Both the position numbers and the translations under genes were made by a program. The notes below the pieces were generated by a model. The model was not told the origin of the DNA, made no database searches, and saw only the letters and a program-made list of their open reading frames with translations. A stretch of 64,000 nucleotides of DNA from Bacillus sp. ISL-34 (GTDB lineage: Bacteria > Bacillota > Bacilli > Bacillales > DSM-1321), in NCBI RefSeq assembly GCF_018613325.1, contig NZ_JAGGQJ010000036.1:1-64000 (forward strand). The letters run 5' to 3'. Shown here one piece after another: positions 24,882-34,613 of the stretch; within the stretch, counting starts at the first letter, position 1; the number at the start of each line of letters is the position of its first letter.

Positions 24882-26625
24882 ATTCGAACATCTCCTTGCA
24901 TTGTGTGTGAATTTCATGCGGGAGGAATGGATTGCCATCATATTTTAGGATGCTTTTAATTTTATTAACATGTCCGACATTCATCTTGATGATATTAGCC
25001 AATTGTCCAGTCGCATTATTTTCAATAACTACTACTTTCTTAGCACTTTGCACCAATGATTGGATTTCGTCAGCTGGGAAAGGATGAATCAAACGGATTT
25101 GCGCATGATTCACTTTCATTCCATCCGTTTCTAACCGGCCGATCGCTTCATCAATCGTCCCGCGTGTTGAGTTAAAGCCAAGAATTAATAAATCCGCTTC
25201 TTCATGCGGTGTGTTTTTGTATACTGGTGTTTGGAATGTGTTAGTTAAATTATTCAGCTTACGCATCCGTTTATCCATTTGCAATTTACGATTCAAGGCC
25301 GTCTCAGAAGGTCTGCCCGTTTCATCATGTTCAACACCTGTAACATGGTGAATTCCATTTTTCATACCAGGCACTACACGTGGTGAGACTCCGTCTTCCG
25401 TTACTTCATAACGCTTGAAGTAAGATTTGTCTTCAGCCTCTTCAATTTCAAAGTCAACCAATTTACCGCGTCTTATCTCCACTTTGCCGTAATCAAGCGG
25501 CTGAACCGTTTGTTTACCTAATGATAGCTGTAAGTCGGATAAAACGATAACCGGACATTGATATTCCTCTGCAAGGTTGAATGCTTCTGCCGTATCATAA
25601 AAAGCTTCCTCGACAGTACTCGGAGCCATGACGATTTTAGGTATTTCACCATGTGTACCATAAATCATGGCCATTAAATCGGATTGCTCCTGTTTTGTAG
25701 GAAGTCCCGTAGATGGACCGCCACGTTGAGTATCGACGATGACAATTGGCGTTTCGGTAATGCCCGCTAAACCAATCGCTTCCATTTTCAATGAAAGTCC
25801 AGGTCCAGCTGAAGCTGTGATGGCACGTACACCGCCATAGTTTGCACCGATTGCCATTGTAGCCGCCGCGATTTCATCTTCAGTCTGTATGACCGTCCCG
25901 CCAAATTGAGGAAGTTTCTTAATTAAGTATTCCATAATTTCCGAGGCCGGAGTAATCGGGTATGCTGCCATAAAGCGGCAACCGCCTGCAACTGCGCCTA
26001 AAGCGATAGCATCGTTTCCGATCATGAACATTCGTTTTTGGCCGTCTGCCTTTTCCAGCTCCATTGCGCCAAGTTTTTCTCCAAGCAACACTTCCATGGC
26101 CTTATAGCCAGCAGTAATGGCATCCATATTCTTCTTAACGATTTCTTCACCTTTACGGCCGAATATTTCATCTACCACATCGTTGAATACGGAAATTTCC
26201 ATTCCTAGAACAGCACATGTCGCACCGATGGCGACCATATTTTTCATTAATGACGTTCCTAATTCGGCTGCTATTTCCGTAAAGGGAACAATATATAATT
26301 CTGCCTTTGTATCTTCTGGGCAGACAGGTTTGAATTTTGCATCTGCAATTATGATGCCACCATCATGTAATTCTTTATAATTGACGTCGATTGTTTCTTG
26401 GTCAAAAGCAACTAAGATGTCTAAATCATCAGAGATAGCACGAGTTTCCGTAGTACTTACACGAATTTTGTTATTCGTGTGTCCACCCTTGATTCGGGAT
26501 GAGAAATGACGGTAGCCATACAAGTAATAACCTAAGCGATTGAGGGCAATACAGAATATTTCTCCTGTACTTTCAATACCTTCACCTTGTTGTCCGCCAA
26601 CTTTCCATGAAAGTTGATTGATCAT
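24868..26625 (-). CDS. korA: 2-oxoacid:ferredoxin oxidoreductase, alpha subunit (gamma-alpha fusion)
   Basis: The 585-residue fused subunit begins with the gamma domain (VGGQQGEGIESTGEIF, residues 1-190) and continues with the alpha pyrimidine-binding domain (MIGNDAIALGAVAGGCRFMAAYPITPASE from about 200, in pieces) and the C-terminal transketolase-like part (NATGQLA). It precedes and overlaps korB. The preferred substrate cannot be fixed from sequence. Confidence 0.93.
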   Translation of the reverse strand: MINQLSWKVGGQQGEGIESTGEIFCIALNRLGYYLYGYRHFSSRIKGGHTNNKIRVSTTETRAISDDLDILVAFDQETIDVNYKELHDGGIIIADAKFKPVCPEDTKAELYIVPFTEIAAELGTSLMKNMVAIGATCAVLGMEISVFNDVVDEIFGRKGEEIVKKNMDAITAGYKAMEVLLGEKLGAMELEKADGQKRMFMIGNDAIALGAVAGGCRFMAAYPITPASEIMEYLIKKLPQFGGTVIQTEDEIAAATMAIGANYGGVRAITASAGPGLSLKMEAIGLAGITETPIVIVDTQRGGPSTGLPTKQEQSDLMAMIYGTHGEIPKIVMAPSTVEEAFYDTAEAFNLAEEYQCPVIVLSDLQLSLGKQTVQPLDYGKVEIRRGKLVDFEIEEAEDKSYFKRYEVTEDGVSPRVVPGMKNGIHHVTGVEHDETGRPSETALNRKLQMDKRMRKLNNLTNTFQTPVYKNTPHEEADLLILGFNSTRGTIDEAIGRLETDGMKVNHAQIRLIHPFPADEIQSLVQSAKKVVVIENNATGQLANIIKMNVGHVNKIKSILKYDGNPFLPHEIHTQCKEMFEYGNV

Positions 26626-26841
26626 GTCTTACACTCCTTTAGGACGTTCGTATATAAATGCATTTAACCGCACCTCTCTTCAGAACATTCAACTATGTAT
26701 AATTATCGTTCTAATTTAGGAAAGGTGTACTAAACGCTTTCAATTCTATCGGTTAAATCATCAAATTGCAACCTTTTTGCTTTTATTTTTTATATTTTCA
26801 GAATATTTATTCATATCTATATAGTAAGAATTGCAAATCAC

Positions 26842-27777
26842 TTACGATATTTCCTTTTCAAGCGGAAAATTACGAGTGAAATTATCAAAAAGGAGACCTT
26901 TTACAAACTCACTCGAATAAAGCCTGTTCAGTTCATTGATTAAGTTATGATAATCCTTATATGACGTTAAATTCTCTACCATATGATCGATTCCATCGAA
27001 GTCTGATCCTAATCCAATTTGTCTTTCCCCGCCCAAACTGCATATATGCTCTATATGTTTCAGGATATCCCTAATTGTAGCCGATTCACCATTTGCCAAA
27101 AATTGCGGGACAAAGGTTACGCCGATCACCCCATTTTTCTGCAAAAGGGCTTTTATCTGCCCGTCTTTTAAATTTCGCGGATGCGGACAAAGATGATAAG
27201 CATTTGAATGGGAGGCAATTGGGAATTTCGCTAACTTTAGGGTGTCCCAAAATCCCGCTTCAGATAAATGGGATAAATCGCACCAAATTGACTTCTCATT
27301 CAATAGCGCGACCACCTCGGTTCCAAACCCTGTCAAGCCGCCCCCTCTTGTTTCCAATGCCCCATCCGCTACCAAGTTAGCGTAATTCCAAGTTAGGCCT
27401 ACGGAGGACACTCCAAGATGAATAAGGGTTTTCAGTTTCAACAAATCATTCCCGATGCAATCGCACCCCTCCAAAGTCAGCATTGCACCTATTTCCTTTT
27501 CTTTTAAGGATTCGATGTCTGCCTTGGTCTTTATAAATCTCATTTCCGGCTCTGATAAAATCTTTTCATGAAAAATATCCACCATCGCCAAAGCAGCTTG
27601 AAATCTCATATCAGGGTGGACTTTTTCAGGAATATATATTGCAAAACATTGGATCTTCCCCCCCTCATCCAATAACGCCCGCTTTGTTATATGTAATTTA
27701 TCACTATTCTTAAAAGAAATATCCGGTTCGATGAACATCTTCATCAGCACATCACAATGGGCATCAAAAATCGCCAA
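26842..27777 (-). CDS. Membrane dipeptidase (peptidase M19)
   Basis: A zinc dipeptidase of the renal-dipeptidase family, 311 residues. Motifs: IFDAHCDVL (first metal ligands), LEGCDCIG (bridging Glu), SHSNAY (His ligand) and IGLGSDFDGID (Asp). The TTG start at 27777 follows GGGGGA. It lies between spoVS and korA on the same strand. Acting on dipeptides is expected from the family; the natural substrate is unknown. Confidence 0.9.
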   Translation of the reverse strand: MAIFDAHCDVLMKMFIEPDISFKNSDKLHITKRALLDEGGKIQCFAIYIPEKVHPDMRFQAALAMVDIFHEKILSEPEMRFIKTKADIESLKEKEIGAMLTLEGCDCIGNDLLKLKTLIHLGVSSVGLTWNYANLVADGALETRGGGLTGFGTEVVALLNEKSIWCDLSHLSEAGFWDTLKLAKFPIASHSNAYHLCPHPRNLKDGQIKALLQKNGVIGVTFVPQFLANGESATIRDILKHIEHICSLGGERQIGLGSDFDGIDHMVENLTSYKDYHNLINELNRLYSSEFVKGLLFDNFTRNFPLEKEIS

Positions 27778-27862
27778 TGTAATCCCCCTTCCTGCACCTT
27801 TTTTATGTTTATATATTCCATTATAAAGGGATACGGGTTTTTCGTCATTTCGATTTCACGAC

Positions 27863-27895
27863 AAAAAAGAGCCTGCTCGCCATCCGACAAACAGG
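27863..27895 (-). terminator. Terminator of spoVS
   Basis: On the minus strand CCTGTTTGTC-GGAT-GGCGAGCAGG forms a stem with three G-U pairs, then CTCTTTTTT. Confidence 0.7.
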
Positions 27896-27911
27896 ACACC
27901 AAAACATGGAA

Positions 27912-28172
27912 TTATCTTGGTTCAATGATTAGTTTTATTGCCGTTCTCTCTTCGCCATCAATAAGTATATCTGTAAAGGCAGGAATACAAATCAAGTCAA
28001 CTCCACTAGGTGCGACAAACCCTCTTGCGATTGCTACTGCCTTGACGGCTTGATTTAACGCACCTGCACCGATTGCTTGAATTTCGGCTGCCCCTCTTTC
28101 CCTGAGCACTCCCGCTAGTGCGCCTGCTACAGAATTAGGATTAGATTTTGCTGAAACTTTTAATATTTCCAT
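27912..28172 (-). CDS. spoVS: Stage V sporulation protein S
   Basis: A small 86-residue nucleic-acid-binding (Alba-like) protein needed for stage V sporulation. The sequence MEILKVSAKSNPNSVAGALA and the end ILIDGEERTAIKLIIEPR are almost invariant in Bacillus SpoVS. AGGAGGAC precedes the ATG. It lies downstream of ymdB, each with its own terminator. Confidence 0.98.
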   Translation of the reverse strand: MEILKVSAKSNPNSVAGALAGVLRERGAAEIQAIGAGALNQAVKAVAIARGFVAPSGVDLICIPAFTDILIDGEERTAIKLIIEPR

Positions 28173-28311
28173 TCCTAGTCCTCCTTGTTTTCCCTGCCGA
28201 TTCTAACTTGGCTCAATAGTTATAACACTTTCCACTGCTACTATATTCATCAAGTAAAACTTGTATGACAAAGAAAATCGGGATTGTCCACCATTTATTA
28301 ATGAATGGAAA

Positions 28312-28342
28312 AACGGATGGCCAGTTTGACTATCCATCCGTT
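28312..28342 (-). terminator. Terminator of ymdB
   Basis: AACGGATGG (28312-28320) and CCATCCGTT (28334-28342), followed on the minus strand by TTTCC. Confidence 0.75.
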
Positions 28343-28346
28343 CGAA

Positions 28347-29144
28347 TCAATGATAAAAGGGATGATCTTCGTTAATCAGTATCCTTTCTATTTTTTTTGC
28401 CTTGCCAGTTTTATCATCAATTTCAAGGAGAACCCCACTTAATAGGGTCCGCCCCTCTTTTGGCACTTCGAAACGAACAGGAAGGCTAGTTAGGAACCGA
28501 TGGATGATTGCATCTCTTTCCATGCCAAGGATGCCATCATATGGCCCTGTCATGCCTACATCTGATATGTAAGCGGTGCCTCCAGGCAGTATACGGTTAT
28601 CGGCTGTCTGGACGTGTGTGTGTGTACCAACAACAGCTGTAACCTTCCCATCCAGGAACCACCCCATAGCCTGCTTCTCACTTGTGGCTTCTCCATGAAA
28701 ATCGACAAAGATGATTGGTGTCTTTTTTTGAGCCTCCGCCACGAGTTCTTCAGCCTTTTTGAACGGACAATCCAAATCCGGCATGAATGTTCTCGCTTGC
28801 AAATTGATGACCGCTATTTCATACTGGTTCAACTTTAAAAATTTCATTCCTTCACCAGGTGCCCCGTCTGGAAAGTTCGCTGGACGGACGAGATATTTCG
28901 CTTCATCAATAAAATTGAAAATATCACGATTATCCCATGTATGATTTCCCATGGTCACCGCCTGCGCTCCCCACTCTAAAAAACTGCGGTAAATCTTTTC
29001 TGTAATTCCCCGGCCACTTGCTGCATTCTCGCCATTGATGACCGTGATGTGCGGACGATACTTTTCTTTTAACTTAGGAAGGTATTCTTGGATCATGTCT
29101 CGACCAGGAGACCCCACTACATCTCCAATAAATAGCAATTTCAT
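28347..29144 (-). CDS. ymdB: 2',3'-cyclic nucleotide phosphodiesterase YmdB
   Basis: A metallophosphoesterase of 265 residues that influences biofilm and sporulation decisions in Bacillus. Metal-binding motifs: FIGDVVGSPGR near the start, NGENAA, MGNHTWDN and VGTHTHVQTADN. It follows rny on the same strand with a terminator between, and spoVS lies after it. Confidence 0.96.
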   Translation of the reverse strand: MKLLFIGDVVGSPGRDMIQEYLPKLKEKYRPHITVINGENAASGRGITEKIYRSFLEWGAQAVTMGNHTWDNRDIFNFIDEAKYLVRPANFPDGAPGEGMKFLKLNQYEIAVINLQARTFMPDLDCPFKKAEELVAEAQKKTPIIFVDFHGEATSEKQAMGWFLDGKVTAVVGTHTHVQTADNRILPGGTAYISDVGMTGPYDGILGMERDAIIHRFLTSLPVRFEVPKEGRTLLSGVLLEIDDKTGKAKKIERILINEDHPFYH

Positions 29145-29252
29145 TGTAAAACCCTCTCTAGATTCACCTAATTATATGAATTATTCAAGTATGTATTGTA
29201 ACATAATTTGGGGTAATCATAGGAATTACCCTTAACGATTAATAGCGGAAAA

Positions 29253-29283
29253 AGAAAAAACGAAGTGGATTGCACCACTTCGT
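29253..29283 (-). terminator. Terminator of rny
   Basis: ACGAAGTGG (29260-29268) and CCACTTCGT (29275-29283), then TTTTTCTTTTT on the minus strand. Confidence 0.85.
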
Positions 29284-29296
29284 CTTTCTCTAACAT

Positions 29297-30856
29297 TTAT
29301 TTAGCGTATTCGACTGCTCTTGTTTCACGGATGACCGTGACTTTTATATGACCAGGGTAATCGAGCTCTTCTTCAATCCTTTTCCGGATATCACGTGCGA
29401 GTCGATGGGCCGAAAGATCATCAATTTGTTCTGGTTTCACTAGAATCCGCACTTCTCGTCCGGCTTGAATCGCAAATGATTTTTCCACTCCATCATAGGA
29501 TTCGGAAATTTCCTCAAGTTTTTCAAGTCTTCTAATGTAATTTTCAAGCGTTTCACTTCTAGCTCCCGGTCTTGCAGCTGATAATGCATCAGCGGCAGCC
29601 ACAAGCACTGAAATGATGGATGTTGGTTCCGTATCGCCATGATGTGAAGCGATGCTGTTAATGACAGTTGGATGCTCTTTATATTTGGTTGCTAATTCAA
29701 CGCCAATTTCAACGTGACTGCCTTCCACTTCATGATCAATCGCTTTCCCAATATCATGCAATAAACCTGCACGGCGGGCAAGAACTTCATCCTCACCAAG
29801 CTCAGCGGCCAGTAAACCTGAAAGCTGGGCCACTTCAATTGAATGTTTAAGTACGTTTTGCCCATAACTTGTACGGAACTTCAAACGTCCTAGTATTTTG
29901 ATGAGATCTGGATGGAGACCGTGAACTCCAACTTCAAACGTTGTTTGTTCACCAATTTCACGAATATGTTCATCTACCTCACGTCTTGCTTTGTCAACCA
30001 TTTCTTCAATGCGAGCCGGATGGATCCGTCCGTCTTGAACAAGTTTCTCAAGAGCCAAGCGTGCCGTTTCGCGTCTAATTGGATCAAATCCAGATAAAAT
30101 GACAGCTTCAGGAGTATCATCAATAATAAGGTCAATACCTGTTAGCGTTTCTAACGTCCGGATATTTCGTCCTTCACGTCCGATTATCCGTCCTTTCATT
30201 TCATCGTTTGGAAGATTTACTACAGAAACGGTGGTTTCTGCAACATGATCAGCCGCACAACGCTGAATGGCAAGAGAAAGAACTTCTTTTGCTTTTTTAT
30301 CAGCTTCTTCTTTGGCACGGGTATCACTTTCTTTAATCATAAGCGCTACATCGTGAGCAAGCTCGTTTTCCATTCGGTCTATAATGATTGCTTTGGCTTC
30401 TTCACGAGTTAAACCGGAAACACGTTCAAGCTCTGTTTGCTGCTTACGAACCGTCTCGTCCACTTTGCTTTCCATCTCTTCAATATGCTGTTGTCTTTGG
30501 TTTAGAGAATCTTCTTTTTTCTCCAAAAGGCTTTCACGTTTGTCTAACGTTTCATCCTTGCGGTCCAGATTCTCTTCTCTTTGCAATAACCGATTTTCTT
30601 GTTTTTGTAATTCGTTCCTTCTTTCACGGGCTTCCCGATCCGAATCGGCACGAACTTTATGAATTTCATCTTTTGCTTCCAACAAGGCTTCTTTCTTAAG
30701 TGCTTCCGCTTCACGTTTTGCATCCTCAAGGATGTGTTCTGCAGAGCCCTTTGCCCCTGCTATTTTACTCTCAAATTTTGATTTGTGAATAAAATAACCA
30801 ACAACTGCACCGACGATTAGGCCAAGCAAAGTGAAGATGATTGTCATGGGTTCCAT
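29297..30856 (-). CDS. rny: Ribonuclease Y
   Basis: The membrane-anchored endoribonuclease that starts mRNA decay. The 519 residues comprise an N-terminal membrane helix ([20 protein letters not shown]), a long coiled coil (about 30-200), a KH domain ([15 protein letters not shown]) and an HD domain ([14 protein letters not shown]). I start at the ATG at 30856, preceded by GGGGAGGTG; the length then equals the usual 519-520. A clear sigma-A promoter lies at 30990-31018. Confidence 0.98.
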   Translation of the reverse strand: MEPMTIIFTLLGLIVGAVVGYFIHKSKFESKIAGAKGSAEHILEDAKREAEALKKEALLEAKDEIHKVRADSDREARERRNELQKQENRLLQREENLDRKDETLDKRESLLEKKEDSLNQRQQHIEEMESKVDETVRKQQTELERVSGLTREEAKAIIIDRMENELAHDVALMIKESDTRAKEEADKKAKEVLSLAIQRCAADHVAETTVSVVNLPNDEMKGRIIGREGRNIRTLETLTGIDLIIDDTPEAVILSGFDPIRRETARLALEKLVQDGRIHPARIEEMVDKARREVDEHIREIGEQTTFEVGVHGLHPDLIKILGRLKFRTSYGQNVLKHSIEVAQLSGLLAAELGEDEVLARRAGLLHDIGKAIDHEVEGSHVEIGVELATKYKEHPTVINSIASHHGDTEPTSIISVLVAAADALSAARPGARSETLENYIRRLEKLEEISESYDGVEKSFAIQAGREVRILVKPEQIDDLSAHRLARDIRKRIEEELDYPGHIKVTVIRETRAVEYAK

Positions 30857-30989
30857 CGTTTCACCTCCCCTTGCTATGAACTTTTTACATAAAATGTTGA
30901 ACTGTCGGCAAGTACATTGCACATAAATTCAATATACAGCACTTAATTTTCAAAATTTTAGTTTGAAAAATTGTAAAATATACATATTA

Positions 30990-31018
30990 ATTGTATAGTT
31001 GAGAATTTTTATTGTCAA
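30990..31018 (-). promoter_or_regulatory. Sigma-A promoter of rny
   Basis: On the minus strand TTGACA (31018-31013), a 17-base spacer, then TACAAT (30995-30990). This implies a leader of roughly 125 bases. The rest of the 353-base rny-recA gap is AT-rich and holds only this promoter and the recA terminator. Confidence 0.75.
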
Positions 31019-31167
31019 GCGTTTGTCCCTTATGTATCAATGATTATTCAAGTTTTCTTAATATCAACCATCATAATGTACAGCATTCATTATGGAAGAA
31101 GTCTGTAAATCTGATTTCAATGCCATTTAATCCGCTGAAAATTTCGCACTTTTCTCAAAATATATAG

Positions 31168-31199
31168 AAAAGGCCTAAGCGAACAAGCTTAGGCCTTTT
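31168..31199 (-). terminator. Terminator of recA
   Basis: AAAAGGCCTAAGC (31168-31180) and GCTTAGGCCTTTT (31187-31199), a perfect 13-bp stem. Confidence 0.87.
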
Positions 31200-31209
31200 C
31201 CAAACACCA

Positions 31210-32256
31210 TTAATCAAGCAATTCAAAATGCTCTTCCGGTTCATTTTCTTCTGATGGTAATTCATGCTCTCCATCGAGATTATAATGATCTCTGATTTTC
31301 TGAGAAATTTCCTGAGCGATATCCTGATTTTCTTTCAAGAACAGCTTCGCATTTTCACGGCCTTGTCCGACACGCTCTTCATTGTATGAATACCACGAGC
31401 CGCTTTTAAGGACGATATCAAGATCTGCACCCATATCGATGATTTCACCTTCCTGGGAAATCCCTTGACCATACATGATGTCAACTTCTGCTTGACGGAA
31501 TGGTGGAGCAACCTTGTTTTTTACAACTTTGATTTTCGTTTTATTACCGACGATTTCATTACCCTGTTTTAATTGTTCCGCACGGCGCACTTCCAGACGA
31601 ACAGTTGAATAGAACTTCAATGCCCGGCCTCCCGGAGTCGTTTCTGGATTCCCAAACATAACACCGATTTTTTCACGGACTTGGTTAATGAAAATGGCAA
31701 TGGTATTTGATTTATTAATGGAACCAGACAGTTTTCTAAGTGCCTGAGACATCATACGCGCTTGAAGACCCATATGGGAATCTCCCATTTCGCCTTCGAT
31801 TTCAGCTTTAGGAACAAGTGCTGCCACCGAGTCAATGACAATGATATCTACCGCTCCACTTCGAACTAACGCTTCAGCGATCTCTAAGGCTTGTTCACCC
31901 GTATCAGGCTGTGAAAGCAGTAACTCATCGATATTCACACCAAGTTTTTCTGAATATGCTGGATCTAAAGCATGCTCGGCATCAATGAATGCAGCCGTGC
32001 CGCCAGTCTTTTGTACTTCTGCAATAGCATGTAATGCAACAGTCGTTTTACCGGAGCTTTCAGGTCCATATATCTCAATGACCCGGCCTCTTGGATATCC
32101 GCCCACTCCCAACGCTACGTCCAATGCTAAAGAACCGCTTGAAATCGTTGAAATCCTACGATCAGTCTGTTCCCCAAGTTTCATAATAGAACCTTTACCA
32201 AATTGTTTTTCAATTTGTTTTAACGCCATATCTAAAGCCGCTTGACGATCACTCAC
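31210..32256 (-). CDS. recA: Recombinase RecA
   Basis: Catalyses homologous strand exchange and stimulates LexA self-cleavage. The 348 residues have Walker [10 protein letters not shown] (about 65-73), [18 protein letters not shown] (Walker B and loop 1) and the acidic C-terminal tail. The GTG start follows GAGGAGG. A promoter with an SOS box lies about 110-160 bases upstream and a strong terminator follows. Confidence 0.99.
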   Translation of the reverse strand: MSDRQAALDMALKQIEKQFGKGSIMKLGEQTDRRISTISSGSLALDVALGVGGYPRGRVIEIYGPESSGKTTVALHAIAEVQKTGGTAAFIDAEHALDPAYSEKLGVNIDELLLSQPDTGEQALEIAEALVRSGAVDIIVIDSVAALVPKAEIEGEMGDSHMGLQARMMSQALRKLSGSINKSNTIAIFINQVREKIGVMFGNPETTPGGRALKFYSTVRLEVRRAEQLKQGNEIVGNKTKIKVVKNKVAPPFRQAEVDIMYGQGISQEGEIIDMGADLDIVLKSGSWYSYNEERVGQGRENAKLFLKENQDIAQEISQKIRDHYNLDGEHELPSEENEPEEHFELLD

Positions 32257-32363
32257 TCAATTTCCTCCTCTATATTCAAATAATCGGCTGCCCGATTAAA
32301 GGTGTACATACGTTAGCAATTATTTGAGATCAAAGTTTGTAACCTGTCTCAAAACCTATCTTT

Positions 32364-32415
32364 ACTATATACTCTTTTTACTATTTTGCCAAGCAAAAAG
32401 TCGAACATTCATTCG
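32364..32415 (-). promoter_or_regulatory. recA promoter with LexA (SOS) box
   Basis: On the minus strand CGAATGAATGTTCG (32415-32402) fits the Bacillus LexA box CGAAC-N4-GTTCG with one change, the same change I recall in B. subtilis recA. It is followed by TTGGCA (32392-32387), a 17-base spacer and TATAGT (32369-32364). Confidence 0.8.
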
Positions 32416-32565
32416 TTTTTTTCTTTTGGGATATTCTTTGTAAAAAAGCGTTTTACCTTAAGGAAATCTCCATTTCCATTCACTTGCTCCCTAAAAAAAA
32501 CATTTTCATTGAATTAACTTTTATCTTTTTTCCCTATTTTTCAAGAAACAAACTTCTAAAGCCAA

Positions 32566-32595
32566 AATAAAAAGCAGAGCTGTAAAAAGCTCTGC
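32566..32595 (-). terminator. Terminator of the ymfK-rodZ-pgsA-cinA group
   Basis: GCAGAGCT (32574-32581) and AGCTCTGC (32588-32595), then TTTTTATTTT on the minus strand, just past the cinA stop. Confidence 0.75.
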
Positions 32596-32604
32596 CTATA
32601 GCGT

Positions 32605-33837
32605 TTATAAATCCCTTAATAGGTAATGACAGCCGTATTTCACACTCCGAATACGGTTTTGCGCCCTGCTTCCGGAAAGGTTCAACTCCTTGAAATGAGT
32701 GTTTCCATCCCGATAGGAAATACCGATAAATACTGTCCCTACAGGCTTGCCTTCTTGTTCATCCGGCCCTGCAACACCCGTAAAGCTTATGCCTACATCC
32801 GCATCGAGCTTGCTCCGGACATTAGAGGCCATTTCCATTGCACACTCACCGCTGACCACCCCATGCTCGGAAATGGTATCATCACTGACACCGAGGACAT
32901 TCGACTTCGCATCATTCGTATAGCAGACAATTCCGCCTTTGAAGACTTTACCGGCGCCCGGTATGGTTGTCAGCTGTTCTTGGAACATCCCTCCGGTCAA
33001 GCTTTCAGCTGCCGCAATTGAAAGCTTGCGAACCGTTAATTCTTTTACAAGTTCCTTTATTAGCGAAGTATTATCACTTCCATAATGGAACTTACCGACC
33101 CTGCTAAGAATTTCTTTTTCCGCTTCTAAAATAAGCTCTTCGCATTTTTCTTTAGAAGAGTCTTTAGCGGTGATCCTTAACGTCACTTCCCCTTCGGCTG
33201 CCAGCGGAGCAATTGTCGGATTCGTTTGATTGACAAGAAGATCTTCAATCACCGCTTCCAGTTCGGCTTCACCTATACCGTAGAACCGAAGAACCTTGGA
33301 ATCGATCCGTTCATGCTTTTCCAGTTTATTCATGATCTTTTCATAACCATAACTTAAAAACATCGGCTCCATTTCACTTGGTGGACCAGGTAGAAGCATA
33401 TATGTAATCCCGGATTTGGACAAGACCATTCCCGGTGCCATGCCATGATCGTTTGCCAACACTTCACTGCCTTCTAAGACAAGGGCCTGCTTTTTGTTGT
33501 TTTCCGTCATCGGCCGTTCCCGTTTTTGGAAGTAAGCTTCAATGGATTGCAAAGCTTCATCATTAAAAACGAGCTTTTTCCCAATATGGCGAGCAATCGT
33601 TTCTTTCGTTAAATCATCTTTGGTAGGACCGAGTCCACCGGTAAAGACAATCAAGTTCGCCCTCGATTCAGCGATTTCTATAGCTTGTTGTAAACGGCGG
33701 TCGTTATCCCCGACCACAGTATGGTAAAAAACGTTAATCCCCATTTCCGCAAACTGCTGCGATAAGAACCTTCCATTAGTGTTATTGATTTGTCCTAAAA
33801 GAAGCTCTGAGCCCACTGCAATGATTTCTGCATCCAT
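32605..33837 (-). CDS. cinA: CinA-family protein (competence/damage-inducible)
   Basis: A two-domain protein of 410 residues: an N-terminal MoCF/molybdopterin-binding-like domain (AEIIAVGSELLLGQINNTN, FTGGLGPTKDD) and a C-terminal PncC-like nicotinamide-nucleotide amidase domain (IAAAESLTGGMFQEQ). In Bacillus cinA is upstream of recA and induced in competence. I chose the ATG at 33837, which begins the conserved MDAEII; the open frame is 13 codons longer. It lies 22 bases after pgsA. Confidence 0.94.
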   Translation of the reverse strand: MDAEIIAVGSELLLGQINNTNGRFLSQQFAEMGINVFYHTVVGDNDRRLQQAIEIAESRANLIVFTGGLGPTKDDLTKETIARHIGKKLVFNDEALQSIEAYFQKRERPMTENNKKQALVLEGSEVLANDHGMAPGMVLSKSGITYMLLPGPPSEMEPMFLSYGYEKIMNKLEKHERIDSKVLRFYGIGEAELEAVIEDLLVNQTNPTIAPLAAEGEVTLRITAKDSSKEKCEELILEAEKEILSRVGKFHYGSDNTSLIKELVKELTVRKLSIAAAESLTGGMFQEQLTTIPGAGKVFKGGIVCYTNDAKSNVLGVSDDTISEHGVVSGECAMEMASNVRSKLDADVGISFTGVAGPDEQEGKPVGTVFIGISYRDGNTHFKELNLSGSRAQNRIRSVKYGCHYLLRDL

Positions 33838-33859
33838 CTTTTCAAAACCACCATTCGTT

Positions 33860-34444
33860 TTACTTTGAATTAACAAATACTTCTTTGTTTTTTATAAAAT
33901 AATCCAAACCTGACCAGATTGTAAAGAGTAATGCAATCCACAATGCGATATTGGCAAATGGAAGTGAAATGAGGGCAAATGGAAGGTTATGCAGCAATAA
34001 AGCCGAAATAGAAACAATTTGTGCCCATGTTTTAATTTTACCAAGCTGGTTCGCTGCAACCACTTCCCCTGTACCCGCTAACACCAAACGCAACCCGGTG
34101 ACTGCAAACTCGCGACTAATAATCACGATGGCAATCCATGATTGACCGTACATTAAATCTAGATCAACCAAAACGATTAAGGCAGCCGAAACCAGAAGTT
34201 TATCAGCCAATGGATCTAAAAATTTCCCTAAATCAGTAATCATATTATATTTTCTGGCAAAATGGCCATCGATCCAATCCGTAGTGGAAGCGATAATAAA
34301 GAGGATGGCTCCAGCTAAGTGCGCCACTGGCAAACTGTATTCTCCCCAAGTCAGCGTCCCCCATGAAAAAGGAACGAGCATGATGATTAAAAATACTGGT
34401 ATTAAACAGATTCTTGCTACTGTAATCTTATTAGGCAGATTCAA
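33860..34444 (-). CDS. pgsA: CDP-diacylglycerol-glycerol-3-phosphate 3-phosphatidyltransferase
   Basis: Makes phosphatidylglycerol phosphate in the membrane. The 194-residue protein has several membrane helices and the CDP-alcohol phosphotransferase motif DWIDGHFARKYNM...DLGKFLDPLADK (about 60-85). I place the start at the TTG at 34444 (MNLPNKITVARI), because GGAGG lies seven bases upstream; the longer frame would begin inside that ribosome site. Confidence 0.95.
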   Translation of the reverse strand: MNLPNKITVARICLIPVFLIIMLVPFSWGTLTWGEYSLPVAHLAGAILFIIASTTDWIDGHFARKYNMITDLGKFLDPLADKLLVSAALIVLVDLDLMYGQSWIAIVIISREFAVTGLRLVLAGTGEVVAANQLGKIKTWAQIVSISALLLHNLPFALISLPFANIALWIALLFTIWSGLDYFIKNKEVFVNSK

Positions 34445-34584
34445 AACTTTTACCTCCAAAATTTACACATGCCATTTGGGCCTGTGTCTTAGATCTTAAT
34501 AATGCTTTTATGTATAATTTAACTCAAAATCCAATCTTATATGCCGGGTAGTCCATTTCCAGCCGCCTTACCTATTATATAGAG

Positions 34585-34613
34585 CAAAAATAGTCATCTA
34601 TAAGATGACTATT
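34585..34613 (-). terminator. Terminator overlapping the rodZ stop codon
   Basis: AATAGTCATCT (34589-34599) and AGATGACTATT (34603-34613), followed by TTTGC on the minus strand. The stem includes the rodZ TAG at 34609-34611. Confidence 0.7.

Noticed and set aside
28173-28300. Sigma-H promoter of spoVS
   Set aside because: GATGAATAT fits a -10, but no matching AGGA-type -35 lies at the right distance.
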